Shown one piece after another: positions 35,682 to 43,718 of a stretch of DNA of 53,078 nucleotides. Below the pieces are notes generated by a model, which made no database searches, was not told the origin of the DNA, and saw only the letters and a program-made list of their open reading frames with translations. This DNA is from JAUVKA01 sp964465145 (GTDB lineage: Bacteria; Bacteroidota; Bacteroidia; Bacteroidales; UBA12481). The stretch spans positions 1 to 53,078 of the forward strand of contig CAYXJR010000022.1 in NCBI GenBank assembly GCA_964465145.1. Direction: 5' to 3'. Each line of letters begins with the position of its first letter. The first letter of the stretch is position 1. The translations under genes were made by a program, and so were the position numbers.

Positions 35682-36224
35682 TTGAAATCTTTACAAGGGA
35701 AAAAACTAATTCTGAGAGCGTTAGAGCAAGACGATCTCGAAATCCTATATAGATGGGAAAACGATCCGGAAAATTGGGAAGTCAGTCAGACATTAACTCC
35801 CTTTTCCAGGAAATTGCTAAACTCATACCTGGAACATGCCCATCTGGATCTGTTCCAGATCAAGCAATTACGATTAGTTATTGAGTTACAGGAATCTGGT
35901 TCTCCAATCGGTCTTATTGATATTTTTGATTTTGATCCCTTCAATCTAAGGGCAGGCCTTGGTGTCCTTATTGGAGAAAAGAGTGAGCGGGAAAAAGGCT
36001 ACGCCCGTGAAGCCCTGGAAATCCTGCTGAATTATTGTTTCTCAATCCTTCTTCTCAACCAGGTTTATTGCAATATTCTGGAATCCAACAAAATAAGCCA
36101 AAACCTTTTCCTTCATACAGGATTCAGCCTTTCTGGAACCAAGAAATCATGGATAAAAACTTCTTCTGGCTGGGAGGATGAACATTTTTTTCAGCTTTTA
36201 CGTCAGGATTGGCTGTCCAGATGA
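35682..36224 (+). CDS. GNAT-family N-acetyltransferase
   Basis: This protein of about 180 aa has the RimJ/RimL-like layout: LILRALEQDDLEILYRWEND, IGLIDIFDFDPFNLRAGLGV and the acetyl-CoA loop KSEREKGYAREALEILLNYC. It ends with NILESNKISQNLFLHTGFSL. It transfers an acetyl group from acetyl-CoA to an amine, perhaps a protein N-terminus or small molecule; the target is unknown. No ATG exists in frame. TTG codons at 35643, 35655 and 35682 are possible; I choose 35682 because it lies 5 nt after the previous stop and avoids overlap. Its 3' end overlaps the convergent HsdR-N gene by 22 nt. Confidence 0.8.
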   Translation: MKSLQGKKLILRALEQDDLEILYRWENDPENWEVSQTLTPFSRKLLNSYLEHAHLDLFQIKQLRLVIELQESGSPIGLIDIFDFDPFNLRAGLGVLIGEKSEREKGYAREALEILLNYCFSILLLNQVYCNILESNKISQNLFLHTGFSLSGTKKSWIKTSSGWEDEHFFQLLRQDWLSR

Positions 36225-36658
36225 TCATATTCAGGAAAACTTATCCGGAAAATGAAAGCATTATCCTTTCGCTCCAGGCAGAAGTGCTGAAGGCCATTAG
36301 TAATTATCAGAAATGGCACCCCGAGAGCCCAGTTATACCGGTTTACCTGGTCGAAAGAAGCCTGGGACAGCTTAATCCCGGGTGCTTTACATTCAATGAT
36401 CATGGCCGGAGCACCTTTTCTGTTGTGCACTACAATGTCGCAGCGACGAAGACGGGAATTAAGGGCAATAGCCACCTCGGTTGCTATAAGACCGGGAGGA
36501 TAATCCAACTCCTCAGATATATAACGGACGATATGCTGCCTGACCCATTCCTCTGGTGTAAGAGCAACCCATTTCGAACGGCATGGATCAAAAATTAACC
36601 GGCGTCCATTTTCCGATTTTATATTGAAGGAATAAGTTGGTAAATTTAGGCGCTCCAT
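36203..36658 (-). CDS. Stand-alone type I restriction HsdR N-terminal-like nuclease-fold protein
   Basis: This 151-aa protein corresponds to the N-terminal nuclease domain of HsdR (HSDR_N_2 type) without helicase or motor domains. The PD-(D/E)xK core is visible: TEVAIALNSRLRRCDIVVHN, then AMIIECKAPG (Asp, then Glu-x-Lys), then QASFDQVNRYNWALG. Proteins of this kind are widespread singletons in Bacteroidota with no hsdM/hsdS nearby, so it need not be a restriction enzyme; no partner genes are in this window. I use the start at 36658 because a promoter lies immediately upstream (36676-36706); the longer frame to 36706 would begin inside that promoter. Confidence 0.85.
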   Translation of the reverse strand: MERLNLPTYSFNIKSENGRRLIFDPCRSKWVALTPEEWVRQHIVRYISEELDYPPGLIATEVAIALNSRLRRCDIVVHNRKGAPAMIIECKAPGIKLSQASFDQVNRYNWALGVPFLIITNGLQHFCLERKDNAFIFRISFPEYDHLDSQS

Positions 36659-36675
36659 ACATAGAATCCTTGAAG

Positions 36676-36706
36676 TAAAGATAGATCCATATTTTATCCC
36701 TTTCAA
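36676..36706 (-). promoter_or_regulatory. Promoter for the HsdR-N-like gene
   Basis: On the minus strand: TTG (36706-36704), 20 nt, TATCTTTA (36683-36676), one mismatch to TAnnTTTG. It gives a leader of about 12 nt to the ATG at 36658. Confidence 0.55.
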
Positions 36707-36725
36707 TAAAAGTGCAGGTTAAAAC

Positions 36726-37493
36726 ATGAAAACAAAACAAGAGATCGTTGAGAACTGGCTGCCAAGATATACCGGCAGGCCTCTTGAGGATTTTACCTCA
36801 TTTATCCTACTTACTAATTTCAATTACTACGTAGAGCTTTTCGCCGCCGAGAATATGGTGGAACCTATCCTCGATGTCACAATGCCTAACGCTTCAGCAA
36901 ATGGGATTACTATAATAAATTTTGGAATGGGATCCCCGAATGCTGCCACAATTGTTGACCTTTTAAGCGCTATCCATCCGAAAGCCTGCCTCTTCCTAGG
37001 AAAATGCGGAGGATTAAAAAAGAAAAACGAGCTTGGTGATCTTATCATCCCGATTGCCGCTGTTCGCAGTGAGGGAACATCCAATGACTTCCTGCCTCCT
37101 GAAGTACCTGCCCTCCCGGCATTTATGCTGCAGCGAGTGGTTTCATCCGCTACAAGGGATTACGGCCGCGATTATTGGACGGGCACAGTATTTACCACCA
37201 ATAAAAGGGTTTGGGAATACGATGAACGGTTTAAAAAATACCTTCATAAAACCCGCGCCATGGCAATCGACATGGAAACTGCTACCATCTTTGTCGTAGG
37301 ATTCTATAATGAAATACCAACAGGTGCCTTGTTATTGGTTAGCGACCAGCCTATGATATCTTCTGGTGTTAAAACAACCGAAAGTGACTTGGAAGTGACC
37401 CGCAACTTTGTCAGGGATCATCTTCTGATCGGCATCAAAGCACTCCAAAAAATCATTCAGGGAAGCAGTTCAGTAAAACATTTGAAATTTTAA
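36726..37493 (+). CDS. AMP nucleosidase (short Bacteroidota form)
   Basis: This 255-aa nucleoside-phosphorylase-fold enzyme is predicted to hydrolyse AMP to adenine and ribose 5-phosphate. It matches the short AMP nucleosidases of Bacteroidota: KQEIVENWLPRYTGRPLEDF at the start, ITIINFGMGSPNAATIVDLL, FLGKCGGLKKKNELGDLIIP and AIDMETATIFVVGFYNEIP, where the MEtE-like glutamate region binds the nucleoside. It lacks the extra N-terminal domain of E. coli Amn. It starts a plus-strand run with holA 5 nt downstream. Confidence 0.9.
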   Translation: MKTKQEIVENWLPRYTGRPLEDFTSFILLTNFNYYVELFAAENMVEPILDVTMPNASANGITIINFGMGSPNAATIVDLLSAIHPKACLFLGKCGGLKKKNELGDLIIPIAAVRSEGTSNDFLPPEVPALPAFMLQRVVSSATRDYGRDYWTGTVFTTNKRVWEYDERFKKYLHKTRAMAIDMETATIFVVGFYNEIPTGALLLVSDQPMISSGVKTTESDLEVTRNFVRDHLLIGIKALQKIIQGSSSVKHLKF

Positions 37494-37498
37494 TTAGT

Positions 37499-38503
37499 AT
37501 GATGAATTTCGATCAGATTATTTCGGATATTAAAAACCGGGTTTATAAACCTTTGTATTTTTTAATGGGGGAAGAACCCTATTTTATCGATCAGATCACC
37601 GATCTTATTGCTTCAAGCGTTTTGGAAGAATCGCAAAAACCTTTTAACTTGAATATTCTGTATGGAAAAGATACCAATGTATCTAATATTGATAATACTG
37701 CCAGACGCTTCCCAATGGGTGCCGACTTCAACCTGGTAATCGTAAAAGAGGCACAAAATATTGTTGATATAGAAAAATTGAATTTCTATGCCCAAAATCC
37801 TCTGCATAGCACATTGCTGGTGATCGCATATAAATACAAAACACTCGACAAGAGGAAAAAACTTTACAAAACGATACAAAAAAACGGAGTGCTTTTTGAA
37901 GCAAAAAAAATCTATGACAACCAGGTTCCCAAGTGGATACAAAACTATCTTAATGGACGAAACTGTTCCATGGAACCTGCCGCCGGTGTTATGCTCACTG
38001 AATATCTGGGAAGCGACCTGGCTAAAATATCACATGAGCTGGATAAACTCCTGTTAACTCTGCCCGAGGGAGTTAGCCATATTACCTCAGAGCATGTCGA
38101 GATCAATATTGGCATCAGTAAAGAATTTAACAATTTCGAATTGATGAAATCTTTGGCAAAAAAGAATGTGCTTAAAGCCAATCGGATTATTCAGCATTTT
38201 GGACAAAACCAGAAGGTCAATAATATCAATATGACCATCAGTTCACTATTTTATTTTTTTTCCAAAGTCCTGGCAATATATTTCTTGCGAAATGAAACCA
38301 ACGCCAGTATTGCAAAGACCCTGCAAATCAATCCATTTTTTATAGTCGATTATCAGGTAGCATCAAAAAATTATTCGAGGGCCAAGGTTGTGGAGATTAT
38401 TTCTATCCTGCGGGAATATGATCTGAAATCCAAAGGTTATTATAATACATCAGTACCAGAGTATGAATTGCTCCAGGAAATGATTTTTAAGATCTTACAT
38501 TAA
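37499..38503 (+). CDS. holA: DNA polymerase III delta subunit (clamp loader)
   Basis: The 334-aa protein has the three-domain clamp-loader layout: LYFLMGEEPYFIDQITDLIA at the N-terminus, then an AAA+-like region (FNLVIVKEAQNI, TLLVIAYKYKTLDKRKKLYK) and the C-terminal collar helices (ISSLFYFFSKVLAIYFLRNE, SVPEYELLQEMIF). HolA opens the sliding clamp for replication. As is normal for delta, it lacks a functional Walker A. Length fits the family. It follows AMP nucleosidase by 5 nt. Confidence 0.92.
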   Translation: MMNFDQIISDIKNRVYKPLYFLMGEEPYFIDQITDLIASSVLEESQKPFNLNILYGKDTNVSNIDNTARRFPMGADFNLVIVKEAQNIVDIEKLNFYAQNPLHSTLLVIAYKYKTLDKRKKLYKTIQKNGVLFEAKKIYDNQVPKWIQNYLNGRNCSMEPAAGVMLTEYLGSDLAKISHELDKLLLTLPEGVSHITSEHVEINIGISKEFNNFELMKSLAKKNVLKANRIIQHFGQNQKVNNINMTISSLFYFFSKVLAIYFLRNETNASIAKTLQINPFFIVDYQVASKNYSRAKVVEIISILREYDLKSKGYYNTSVPEYELLQEMIFKILH

Positions 38504-38524
38504 ATAAACTTGAGCTAAAAAAGA

Positions 38525-39133
38525 ATGACGATAATCATTATAGCCATCACTGCCGTGTTGTCTGTCCTGGCCTTTAATAAGCCAGAGATATTATACAAAT
38601 ACCAATTCAATCCATATCAAATATTCCATCGTAAGCAATATATCCGATTGGTTTCACACGCCTTTCTGCACGCCAACTGGTCACATCTGCTTATAAATAT
38701 GTTGGTCTTATTTTCTTTTGGGCAAAGTCTTGAGAAAAATTTCGAAATAATCTTTGGCAGGCTCGGTCTTCCATATTATTTACTTCTGTACCTGGGGGCC
38801 GTCCTGGTATCTCCGATTTACTCACTTATCCGGAACAGGAACAACTCCACTTATAATGCGGTAGGTGCATCGGGAGCTGTTTCAGCAGTAGTTTTCGCAA
38901 GTATTTTCCTTGCGCCATGGAGCAGGATCTATTTTTTTGGACTTATTCCTATACCAGGGATAGTATTTGCCTTTCTTTACCTTTTGTACAGTTGGCAAAT
39001 GAGCAAGCGAAATCGTGATAACATTGCCCACGACACTCACTTTTTCGGAGCCATTATCGGCTTGATTATCCCAATTATCCTCAATCCTAAACTTTTATCC
39101 TACTTTATTGATCAATTAATTTCATTTCAATAA
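38525..39133 (+). CDS. Rhomboid-family intramembrane serine protease
   Basis: The 202-aa polytopic membrane protein has six hydrophobic segments. The rhomboid motifs are HANWSHLLINML (loop 1/TM2; H49, H54 and N58), the catalytic serine S116 in NAVGASGAVSAV and the catalytic histidine H172 in HDTHFFGAIIG. It is therefore predicted to be active and to cut transmembrane helices of substrate proteins within the inner membrane. The substrate is not deducible. It lies 21 nt after holA and 4 nt before the class IV aminotransferase homologue. Confidence 0.93.
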   Translation: MTIIIIAITAVLSVLAFNKPEILYKYQFNPYQIFHRKQYIRLVSHAFLHANWSHLLINMLVLFSFGQSLEKNFEIIFGRLGLPYYLLLYLGAVLVSPIYSLIRNRNNSTYNAVGASGAVSAVVFASIFLAPWSRIYFFGLIPIPGIVFAFLYLLYSWQMSKRNRDNIAHDTHFFGAIIGLIIPIILNPKLLSYFIDQLISFQ

Positions 39134-39137
39134 AAAC

Positions 39138-39989
39138 ATGGGAGCGAACCGATTCTGGTACAGGGAGGGGGAAATTGAGGAATTGATTTCCTCACCAAAT
39201 AAATTGTCCCGGTTCATGCTGAGTTTTGGCCAGGGTATACATATTGCCTGGCGTACCTCTGGTACCCGTATACCCTTTTTCACTGAACAGTTTTCAGTTC
39301 TTTTAGAAATGCTTCGGTTGAACCAGGTTAAACTGAATCATAATTTTGACGAAGCCTTTTTACGGGGGGAAATAACTCGCTTATTAAACCGGAATCGAAT
39401 TTTTAAAGGAGCCCTGATCCATCTGTTGTTTATGGCAGATAAAAATAAGGGCCCTATAAGGTCTTCGGGATTATATATGGCCACAGAAAACCTGAGTGAA
39501 GAAAAATTTATTCTACACTCACGGGGAATAAAGCTAGGCTGGCTGAAGGACCACACCCACGCCGGAGACTGGCTCATCCAGGGAATTGGCAACTACCATC
39601 CCATCCATATGTTATGGGAACAAGAATTAAAACAGCTGAACTGTGATGCTGGATATTTTACTGATAAAAATCAAAAAATTACAGAGTGCAGCGATGCCAG
39701 CCTTTTTGTTATCCAGGGAACCCGCCTGTACACTCCATCTCTAAATCTTGGCCTGACACCTCGTGCAATTCGTAAGGTTATCCTGCGGCTGGCGCCCACC
39801 CTCGGTCTGCAGGTAATCGAAACAGAACTATTGGAACCGGCACATCTGGATGCAGCTGACGAGATCTTTCTGGCCGATGACCATACCGGTATACGTTGGA
39901 TCGTGGGGCATGGAGAGATAAGATATTTCAGAAAATACAGTGAATTATTCAATACTATAATTAACAGAGAATGGGCAGCAGCAAATTAG
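39138..39989 (+). CDS. Class IV aminotransferase homologue lacking the PLP lysine (probable pseudoenzyme)
   Basis: The 283-aa protein has the class IV (BCAT/ADC lyase) fold: FMLSFGQGIHIAWRTSGTRI against the usual ayGdgvFET block, and ITECSDASLFVIQGTRLYTPSL against the usual vTEg-sNiF-TPpl block. At the place of the Schiff-base lysine (usually KxxNYLPNVLA) it reads QGIGNYHPIHMLW, so lysine is replaced by G149. The arginine that normally holds the PLP phosphate after the first helix (H-eRL) is also not seen (EQFSVLLEML). Transaminase activity is therefore unlikely. It sits between rhomboid and YqgE and overlaps yqgE by 4 nt at the convergent end. A true function cannot be given. Confidence 0.75.
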   Translation: MGANRFWYREGEIEELISSPNKLSRFMLSFGQGIHIAWRTSGTRIPFFTEQFSVLLEMLRLNQVKLNHNFDEAFLRGEITRLLNRNRIFKGALIHLLFMADKNKGPIRSSGLYMATENLSEEKFILHSRGIKLGWLKDHTHAGDWLIQGIGNYHPIHMLWEQELKQLNCDAGYFTDKNQKITECSDASLFVIQGTRLYTPSLNLGLTPRAIRKVILRLAPTLGLQVIETELLEPAHLDAADEIFLADDHTGIRWIVGHGEIRYFRKYSELFNTIINREWAAAN

Positions 39990-40579
39990 TTCAAAAGAGG
40001 ATTTTCGGGATATTTGGTCCACATCTGATATTGTTTGTCTTCCTTTTTCAGAACCTGCTCCCAAAGTTCATTCTTGCTGATATTCATAATGGAATCCCGG
40101 TCAAGACTTGTCACCATCCAGGAATCTTCTGAAAGTTCCCTCTCAAGCTGCCCTTCATGCCAGGACGAAAAACCTACGAAGAACCTTATTTGATGACCTT
40201 TGATGAGCCCATCATTAATCATGCTTTTAATAACATCAAAATCGCCACCCCAATAAAGATCCTCCATCACGTGAACACTCTCTGGGATTATTTCTCCCAG
40301 GGAATGTAGATAATGGACCGTATCCGTCCGAACAGGCCCTCCAACTCCAACCAGTGCTTCAATGGCAGGAAAATCTGAAAGGATCTCTGTAATACTGAAT
40401 TCAATAGGATTATTAAGCACAAAACCCAGTGATCCATCCTTATTATGCTCCGTAATCAAAACCACCGATCGCCTGAAATATGCATCCTGAAGAAAAGGCT
40501 CAGAAACGAGGACCAGACCTTTTTTCGGAGGAATATTATTATGTTTTATCTTAAAAAAATCGAGATTTTCACTCATCAA
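39986..40579 (-). CDS. YqgE/AlgH family protein
   Basis: The 197-aa protein has the AlgH/YqgE signatures PPKKGLVLVSEPFLQDAYFR, SVVLITEHNKDGSLGFVLN, GGPVRTDTVHYLHSLG and FFVGFSSWHEGQLERELSE. The family is widespread, cytoplasmic and of unknown molecular function despite solved structures. The start may be the first or second Met (40579 or 40576). Its stop overlaps the end of the class IV aminotransferase homologue by 4 nt. Confidence 0.93.
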   Translation of the reverse strand: MMSENLDFFKIKHNNIPPKKGLVLVSEPFLQDAYFRRSVVLITEHNKDGSLGFVLNNPIEFSITEILSDFPAIEALVGVGGPVRTDTVHYLHSLGEIIPESVHVMEDLYWGGDFDVIKSMINDGLIKGHQIRFFVGFSSWHEGQLERELSEDSWMVTSLDRDSIMNISKNELWEQVLKKEDKQYQMWTKYPENPLLN

Positions 40580-40592
40580 ATTTTTATCAAAA

Positions 40593-40620
40593 TTGCTTCA
40601 AACCAAAATAAATAAATTTC
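40593..40620 (+). promoter_or_regulatory. Probable promoter for the Cys/Met PLP enzyme gene
   Basis: TTG (40593-40595), 17 nt, TAAATTTC (40613-40620); the last base deviates from TAnnTTTG. It lies 43 nt before the ATG at 40663. Confidence 0.4.
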
Positions 40621-40662
40621 TTAACTTAGCCAAATAGCCATTCTTTCTAAGGAAAATTCGAT

Positions 40663-41856
40663 ATGAGAAATGATCCCGCCTGCAGGCTCCAGAAAACGCT
40701 GACAACTGGGCCGTTTAAAGGAGTTAACCCCCCTATTACCGATTCCGCGACCTTCGCTTTTGATGATGGACCAGCCATGACCGATTGCTTCGAAGGAAAA
40801 TCTGAGAACGCTTTTTTATATAGCAGACATTGGAATCCAACAAACCGTGCCCTGGCCCGTGCTCTGGCAGCTATGGAAAATACAGAGTCTGCCTGGGTAA
40901 CCGGCTCAGGGATGGCAGCAATTACATCCGCAATACTTCAGATCTGCAATAGTGGTGACCATATTGTGAGCAGTATGACCACATACGGGGGAACTTATGC
41001 TTTCCTGAAGAATTATCTCCCAAAATTCAATATTGAGGTAAGTTTTGTTGATATTTCTGATCTTGAGGCGGTCCGTGCTGCAATACGTCCCTCCACCAAA
41101 ATATTGTATACTGAATCCCTCACCAATCCTTTGCTCCAGGTATCCGATATTCCTTCCCTTGCGGAGATAGCCAACCAAAATGGTTTGAAATTATTGGTTG
41201 ATAATACCTTCACTCCCATGATAATCAATCCATGTGATCTTGGGGCCCACCTTACACTATATTCCATGACCAAATTTATCAATGGACAAAACGATTGTGT
41301 GGCGGGGGCGATCTGTGGATCAGGTGAATTTATCAACGACCTCATTGATGTCAACAAAGGCACCTGTATGCTGCTCGGACCGGTTTTGGATCCCATCCGG
41401 GCATCTGGAATACATAAAAATCTTTTTACCCTTCACATCCGAATGCGGCAGCATAGTAAAAATGCTGCATATCTGGCTGCAAAAATGTTTGATAATGGGC
41501 TAAAAGTGACCTACCCTGGGCTGAACAATCATCCACAGCACCAACTTATGAAAAGTATTATGAATCCAGAATACGGATTCGGCGGATTGTTGTCGATCGA
41601 TATGGAGACCTCTCACAAGGCCAATGAACTGATGGTGAGGATGCAAAATATTGGTGTTGGATACCTCGCTGTCAGCCTGGGGTATTTTAAAACCCTTTTT
41701 TCTAACTCAAGCAAATCAACTTCTTCAGAGGTACCAGAGGAACTTCAGAACAAAATGGGCCTCTCTCCCGGGCTGACCCGCTTTTCCGTTGGATTAGACC
41801 AGGATATTGACGCAACCTGGCAATCGATTCATAATATTTTGAGGGATATCTCCTGA
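40663..41856 (+). CDS. Cys/Met-metabolism PLP enzyme (methionine gamma-lyase / cystathionine lyase family)
   Basis: The 397-aa fold-type I PLP enzyme of the trans-sulfuration family has YSRHWNPTNRALARALAAME near residue 53, GSGMAAITSAILQICNSGD and YTESLTNPLLQVSDIPSLAE. The PLP lysine is K204 in YSMTKFINGQND. In most relatives that motif reads TKY-GH-D; glutamine here replaces histidine. Members cleave or form C-S bonds (methionine gamma-lyase, cystathionine gamma-lyase or synthase), and sequence alone does not choose. The NhaC antiporter gene follows at 64 nt and may be co-expressed. It could consume cysteine/methionine or take part in methionine synthesis. Confidence 0.85.
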   Translation: MRNDPACRLQKTLTTGPFKGVNPPITDSATFAFDDGPAMTDCFEGKSENAFLYSRHWNPTNRALARALAAMENTESAWVTGSGMAAITSAILQICNSGDHIVSSMTTYGGTYAFLKNYLPKFNIEVSFVDISDLEAVRAAIRPSTKILYTESLTNPLLQVSDIPSLAEIANQNGLKLLVDNTFTPMIINPCDLGAHLTLYSMTKFINGQNDCVAGAICGSGEFINDLIDVNKGTCMLLGPVLDPIRASGIHKNLFTLHIRMRQHSKNAAYLAAKMFDNGLKVTYPGLNNHPQHQLMKSIMNPEYGFGGLLSIDMETSHKANELMVRMQNIGVGYLAVSLGYFKTLFSNSSKSTSSEVPEELQNKMGLSPGLTRFSVGLDQDIDATWQSIHNILRDIS

Positions 41857-41920
41857 CAATTAAGGTGCATTGGGCTTTTTTTCTAGCTTTGTTACCTGAC
41901 AAGTATGTATTTAACTTCTT

Positions 41921-43390
41921 ATGGTTGAAAAAGAAATCCGTGCCCCGGGCCTGCTGCAATCGCTAATCCCAATTATCTGTCTAATAGCCCTTCTGGCCTT
42001 GAATGTCCTCTTATTTGGAGATGACACTCTTTCAGGCGCCAATCAAATAGTTTTATTATTATCTGCTACCATCGCTTCCATTATTGCTATTTCTTTGGGA
42101 CATAAATGGAAGGATATAAGAAAAAGCATTGTTAAAAGTATAAGCTCCGCCATGCCGTCGATATTGATTCTTTTACTCATTGGATCCCTGGCAGGCACCT
42201 GGCTTATTAGCGGTGTTGTGCCAGCTTTGATTTATTATGGATTAAAGATGATTAACCCAACAATATTTCTTTTTGCGGCCGTGCTTGTCAGTGCCCTGGT
42301 CTCTGTGGCAACTGGCAGTTCCTGGTCAACCATTGCCACATTGGGTATTGCTTTGCTCGGGATTGGAAAAGCCCTTGGTTTCCATGAAGGCCTGGTGGCC
42401 GGGGCCATTATTTCCGGAGCCTATTTCGGTGATAAGATGTCACCTCTTTCAGATACAACCAACCTTGCACCAGCTATGGCAGGAACGGACATCTTTACCC
42501 ATATACGGTATATGATTTACACCACCGGACCCAGCTTTTCACTAGCAGTTATTATTTTCCTCATTTGGGGGTTTACAATTGATTTTGCCGACAGTACCAC
42601 CAACGTAGAAAATGTGCTTGTTGCAATTGATAATTCCTTTACTATTACCCCATGGCTCTTCCTGGTTCCAGGCCTTTTAATAGCGATAATTATCATGAAA
42701 GTCCCCCCCCTGCCGGCCTTGTTGGCAGGGACACTCCTGGGGGTGATTTTTGCATTGATTTTTCAGCCTGATATTGTGAGGCAGGTAGCCGGAACAGATG
42801 GAAGTTTTTGGGTAGCGGGATATGTTGGAAGTTTAAAAGCAATGTTTGGGGAGATAGGGATCCAAACTAATGAGCCTAAAATAAATGAATTGTTGTCAAC
42901 AGGCGGAATGGCTGGAATGTTAAACACAATTTGGCTCATCCTCACTGCCATGGTATTTGGGGGTGTGATGGAAAGAGGCGGAATGCTGCACAGTATCAGT
43001 ATGGCTATTATCTCCCGTGCAAAAAGTACAGTCGGCCTCGTATCCGCAACAGCAGGGACATGCCTGTTTTTTAATGCCACCGCCTCCGATCAGTATATGG
43101 CAATCGTTGTACCAGGAAGAATGTTTGCCAAGGTTTACCGTGAAAGAGGTTTTAAACCCGAACTACTGAGCAGGACCCTGGAGGATTCAGCAACAGTTAC
43201 CTCAGTACTGATTCCTTGGAATACATGCGGGGCCACCCAGTCAGGTGTTTTAGGGGTATCCACCTGGACTTACCTGCCATATTGTTTTTTTAATATTGTT
43301 AGTCCGATAATGACCATTATCTTTGCATGGCTGAATATCAGGATCAGACGATACAAAAAGGATGAAAAGATTGTTGAATTTGTTGATTGA
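41921..43390 (+). CDS. NhaC-family Na+/H+ (or Na+-linked) antiporter
   Basis: This 489-aa membrane protein of the NhaC family has about 12 hydrophobic segments. Conserved stretches are GTWLISGVVPALIYYGLKMI, SALVSVATGSSWSTIATLGI, GAYFGDKMSPLSDTTNLAPA (the ion-site region) and FFNATASDQYMAIVVPGRMF. Relatives exchange Na+ for protons or organic acids/amino acids (malate/lactate and lysine/tyrosine types exist). Given the upstream amino-acid lyase gene, exchange of an organic anion is possible but unproven. A C8 run lies in frame at 42703-42710. Confidence 0.88.
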   Translation: MVEKEIRAPGLLQSLIPIICLIALLALNVLLFGDDTLSGANQIVLLLSATIASIIAISLGHKWKDIRKSIVKSISSAMPSILILLLIGSLAGTWLISGVVPALIYYGLKMINPTIFLFAAVLVSALVSVATGSSWSTIATLGIALLGIGKALGFHEGLVAGAIISGAYFGDKMSPLSDTTNLAPAMAGTDIFTHIRYMIYTTGPSFSLAVIIFLIWGFTIDFADSTTNVENVLVAIDNSFTITPWLFLVPGLLIAIIIMKVPPLPALLAGTLLGVIFALIFQPDIVRQVAGTDGSFWVAGYVGSLKAMFGEIGIQTNEPKINELLSTGGMAGMLNTIWLILTAMVFGGVMERGGMLHSISMAIISRAKSTVGLVSATAGTCLFFNATASDQYMAIVVPGRMFAKVYRERGFKPELLSRTLEDSATVTSVLIPWNTCGATQSGVLGVSTWTYLPYCFFNIVSPIMTIIFAWLNIRIRRYKKDEKIVEFVD

Positions 43391-43442
43391 TCTGAACTTC
43401 TGCCCAGCTAATATGTTTAATTCATTGAGGAAGTAGAATAAT

Positions 43443-43718
43443 ATGTTTTTAACTCTGGTGTTTTTGTCGATTGTCCTTGTTGCCCTTGCTTTTATAGGAT
43501 TGGGTGTAAGTATTTTTTTTAAGAAGAATGGTAAATTTCCTGAAACAGGTGTTGGGCATAATCCGGAAATGAGAAAGCTGGGCCTGAGTTGTGCAAAATC
43601 AGCTGAAATCAAAAGATTTCAGCTTCAAAGGGACATTAATGCTGCAAAATCCCAACCTTCCGACTTGCTGATAGATTCCACTGGATGTGCAGGATGTAAT
43701 TGTTCGGCAGAAATCTAA
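43443..43718 (+). CDS. Small cysteine-rich membrane protein, NqrM-like candidate
   Basis: The 91-aa protein has one N-terminal transmembrane helix (about 3-26, ending FFKKNGKFPETGVGHN). A soluble tail carries four cysteines: one in RKLGLSCAKSAE and three in the terminal GCAGCNCSAEI. Relatives of this small protein occur next to nqr genes in many Bacteroidota. The proteobacterial NqrM is likewise a small one-helix protein with four cysteines that helps deliver iron to Na+-NQR and sits near apbE. Here it converges on apbE with a 4-nt overlap. The sequence does not clearly align with NqrM, so a functional analogue rather than an orthologue is the safer reading. Confidence 0.6.
   Translation: MFLTLVFLSIVLVALAFIGLGVSIFFKKNGKFPETGVGHNPEMRKLGLSCAKSAEIKRFQLQRDINAAKSQPSDLLIDSTGCAGCNCSAEI

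Noticed and set aside
36203..36658. Part of a restriction-modification defence system
   Set aside because: No methylase, specificity or helicase gene lies nearby and the flanks are housekeeping genes.
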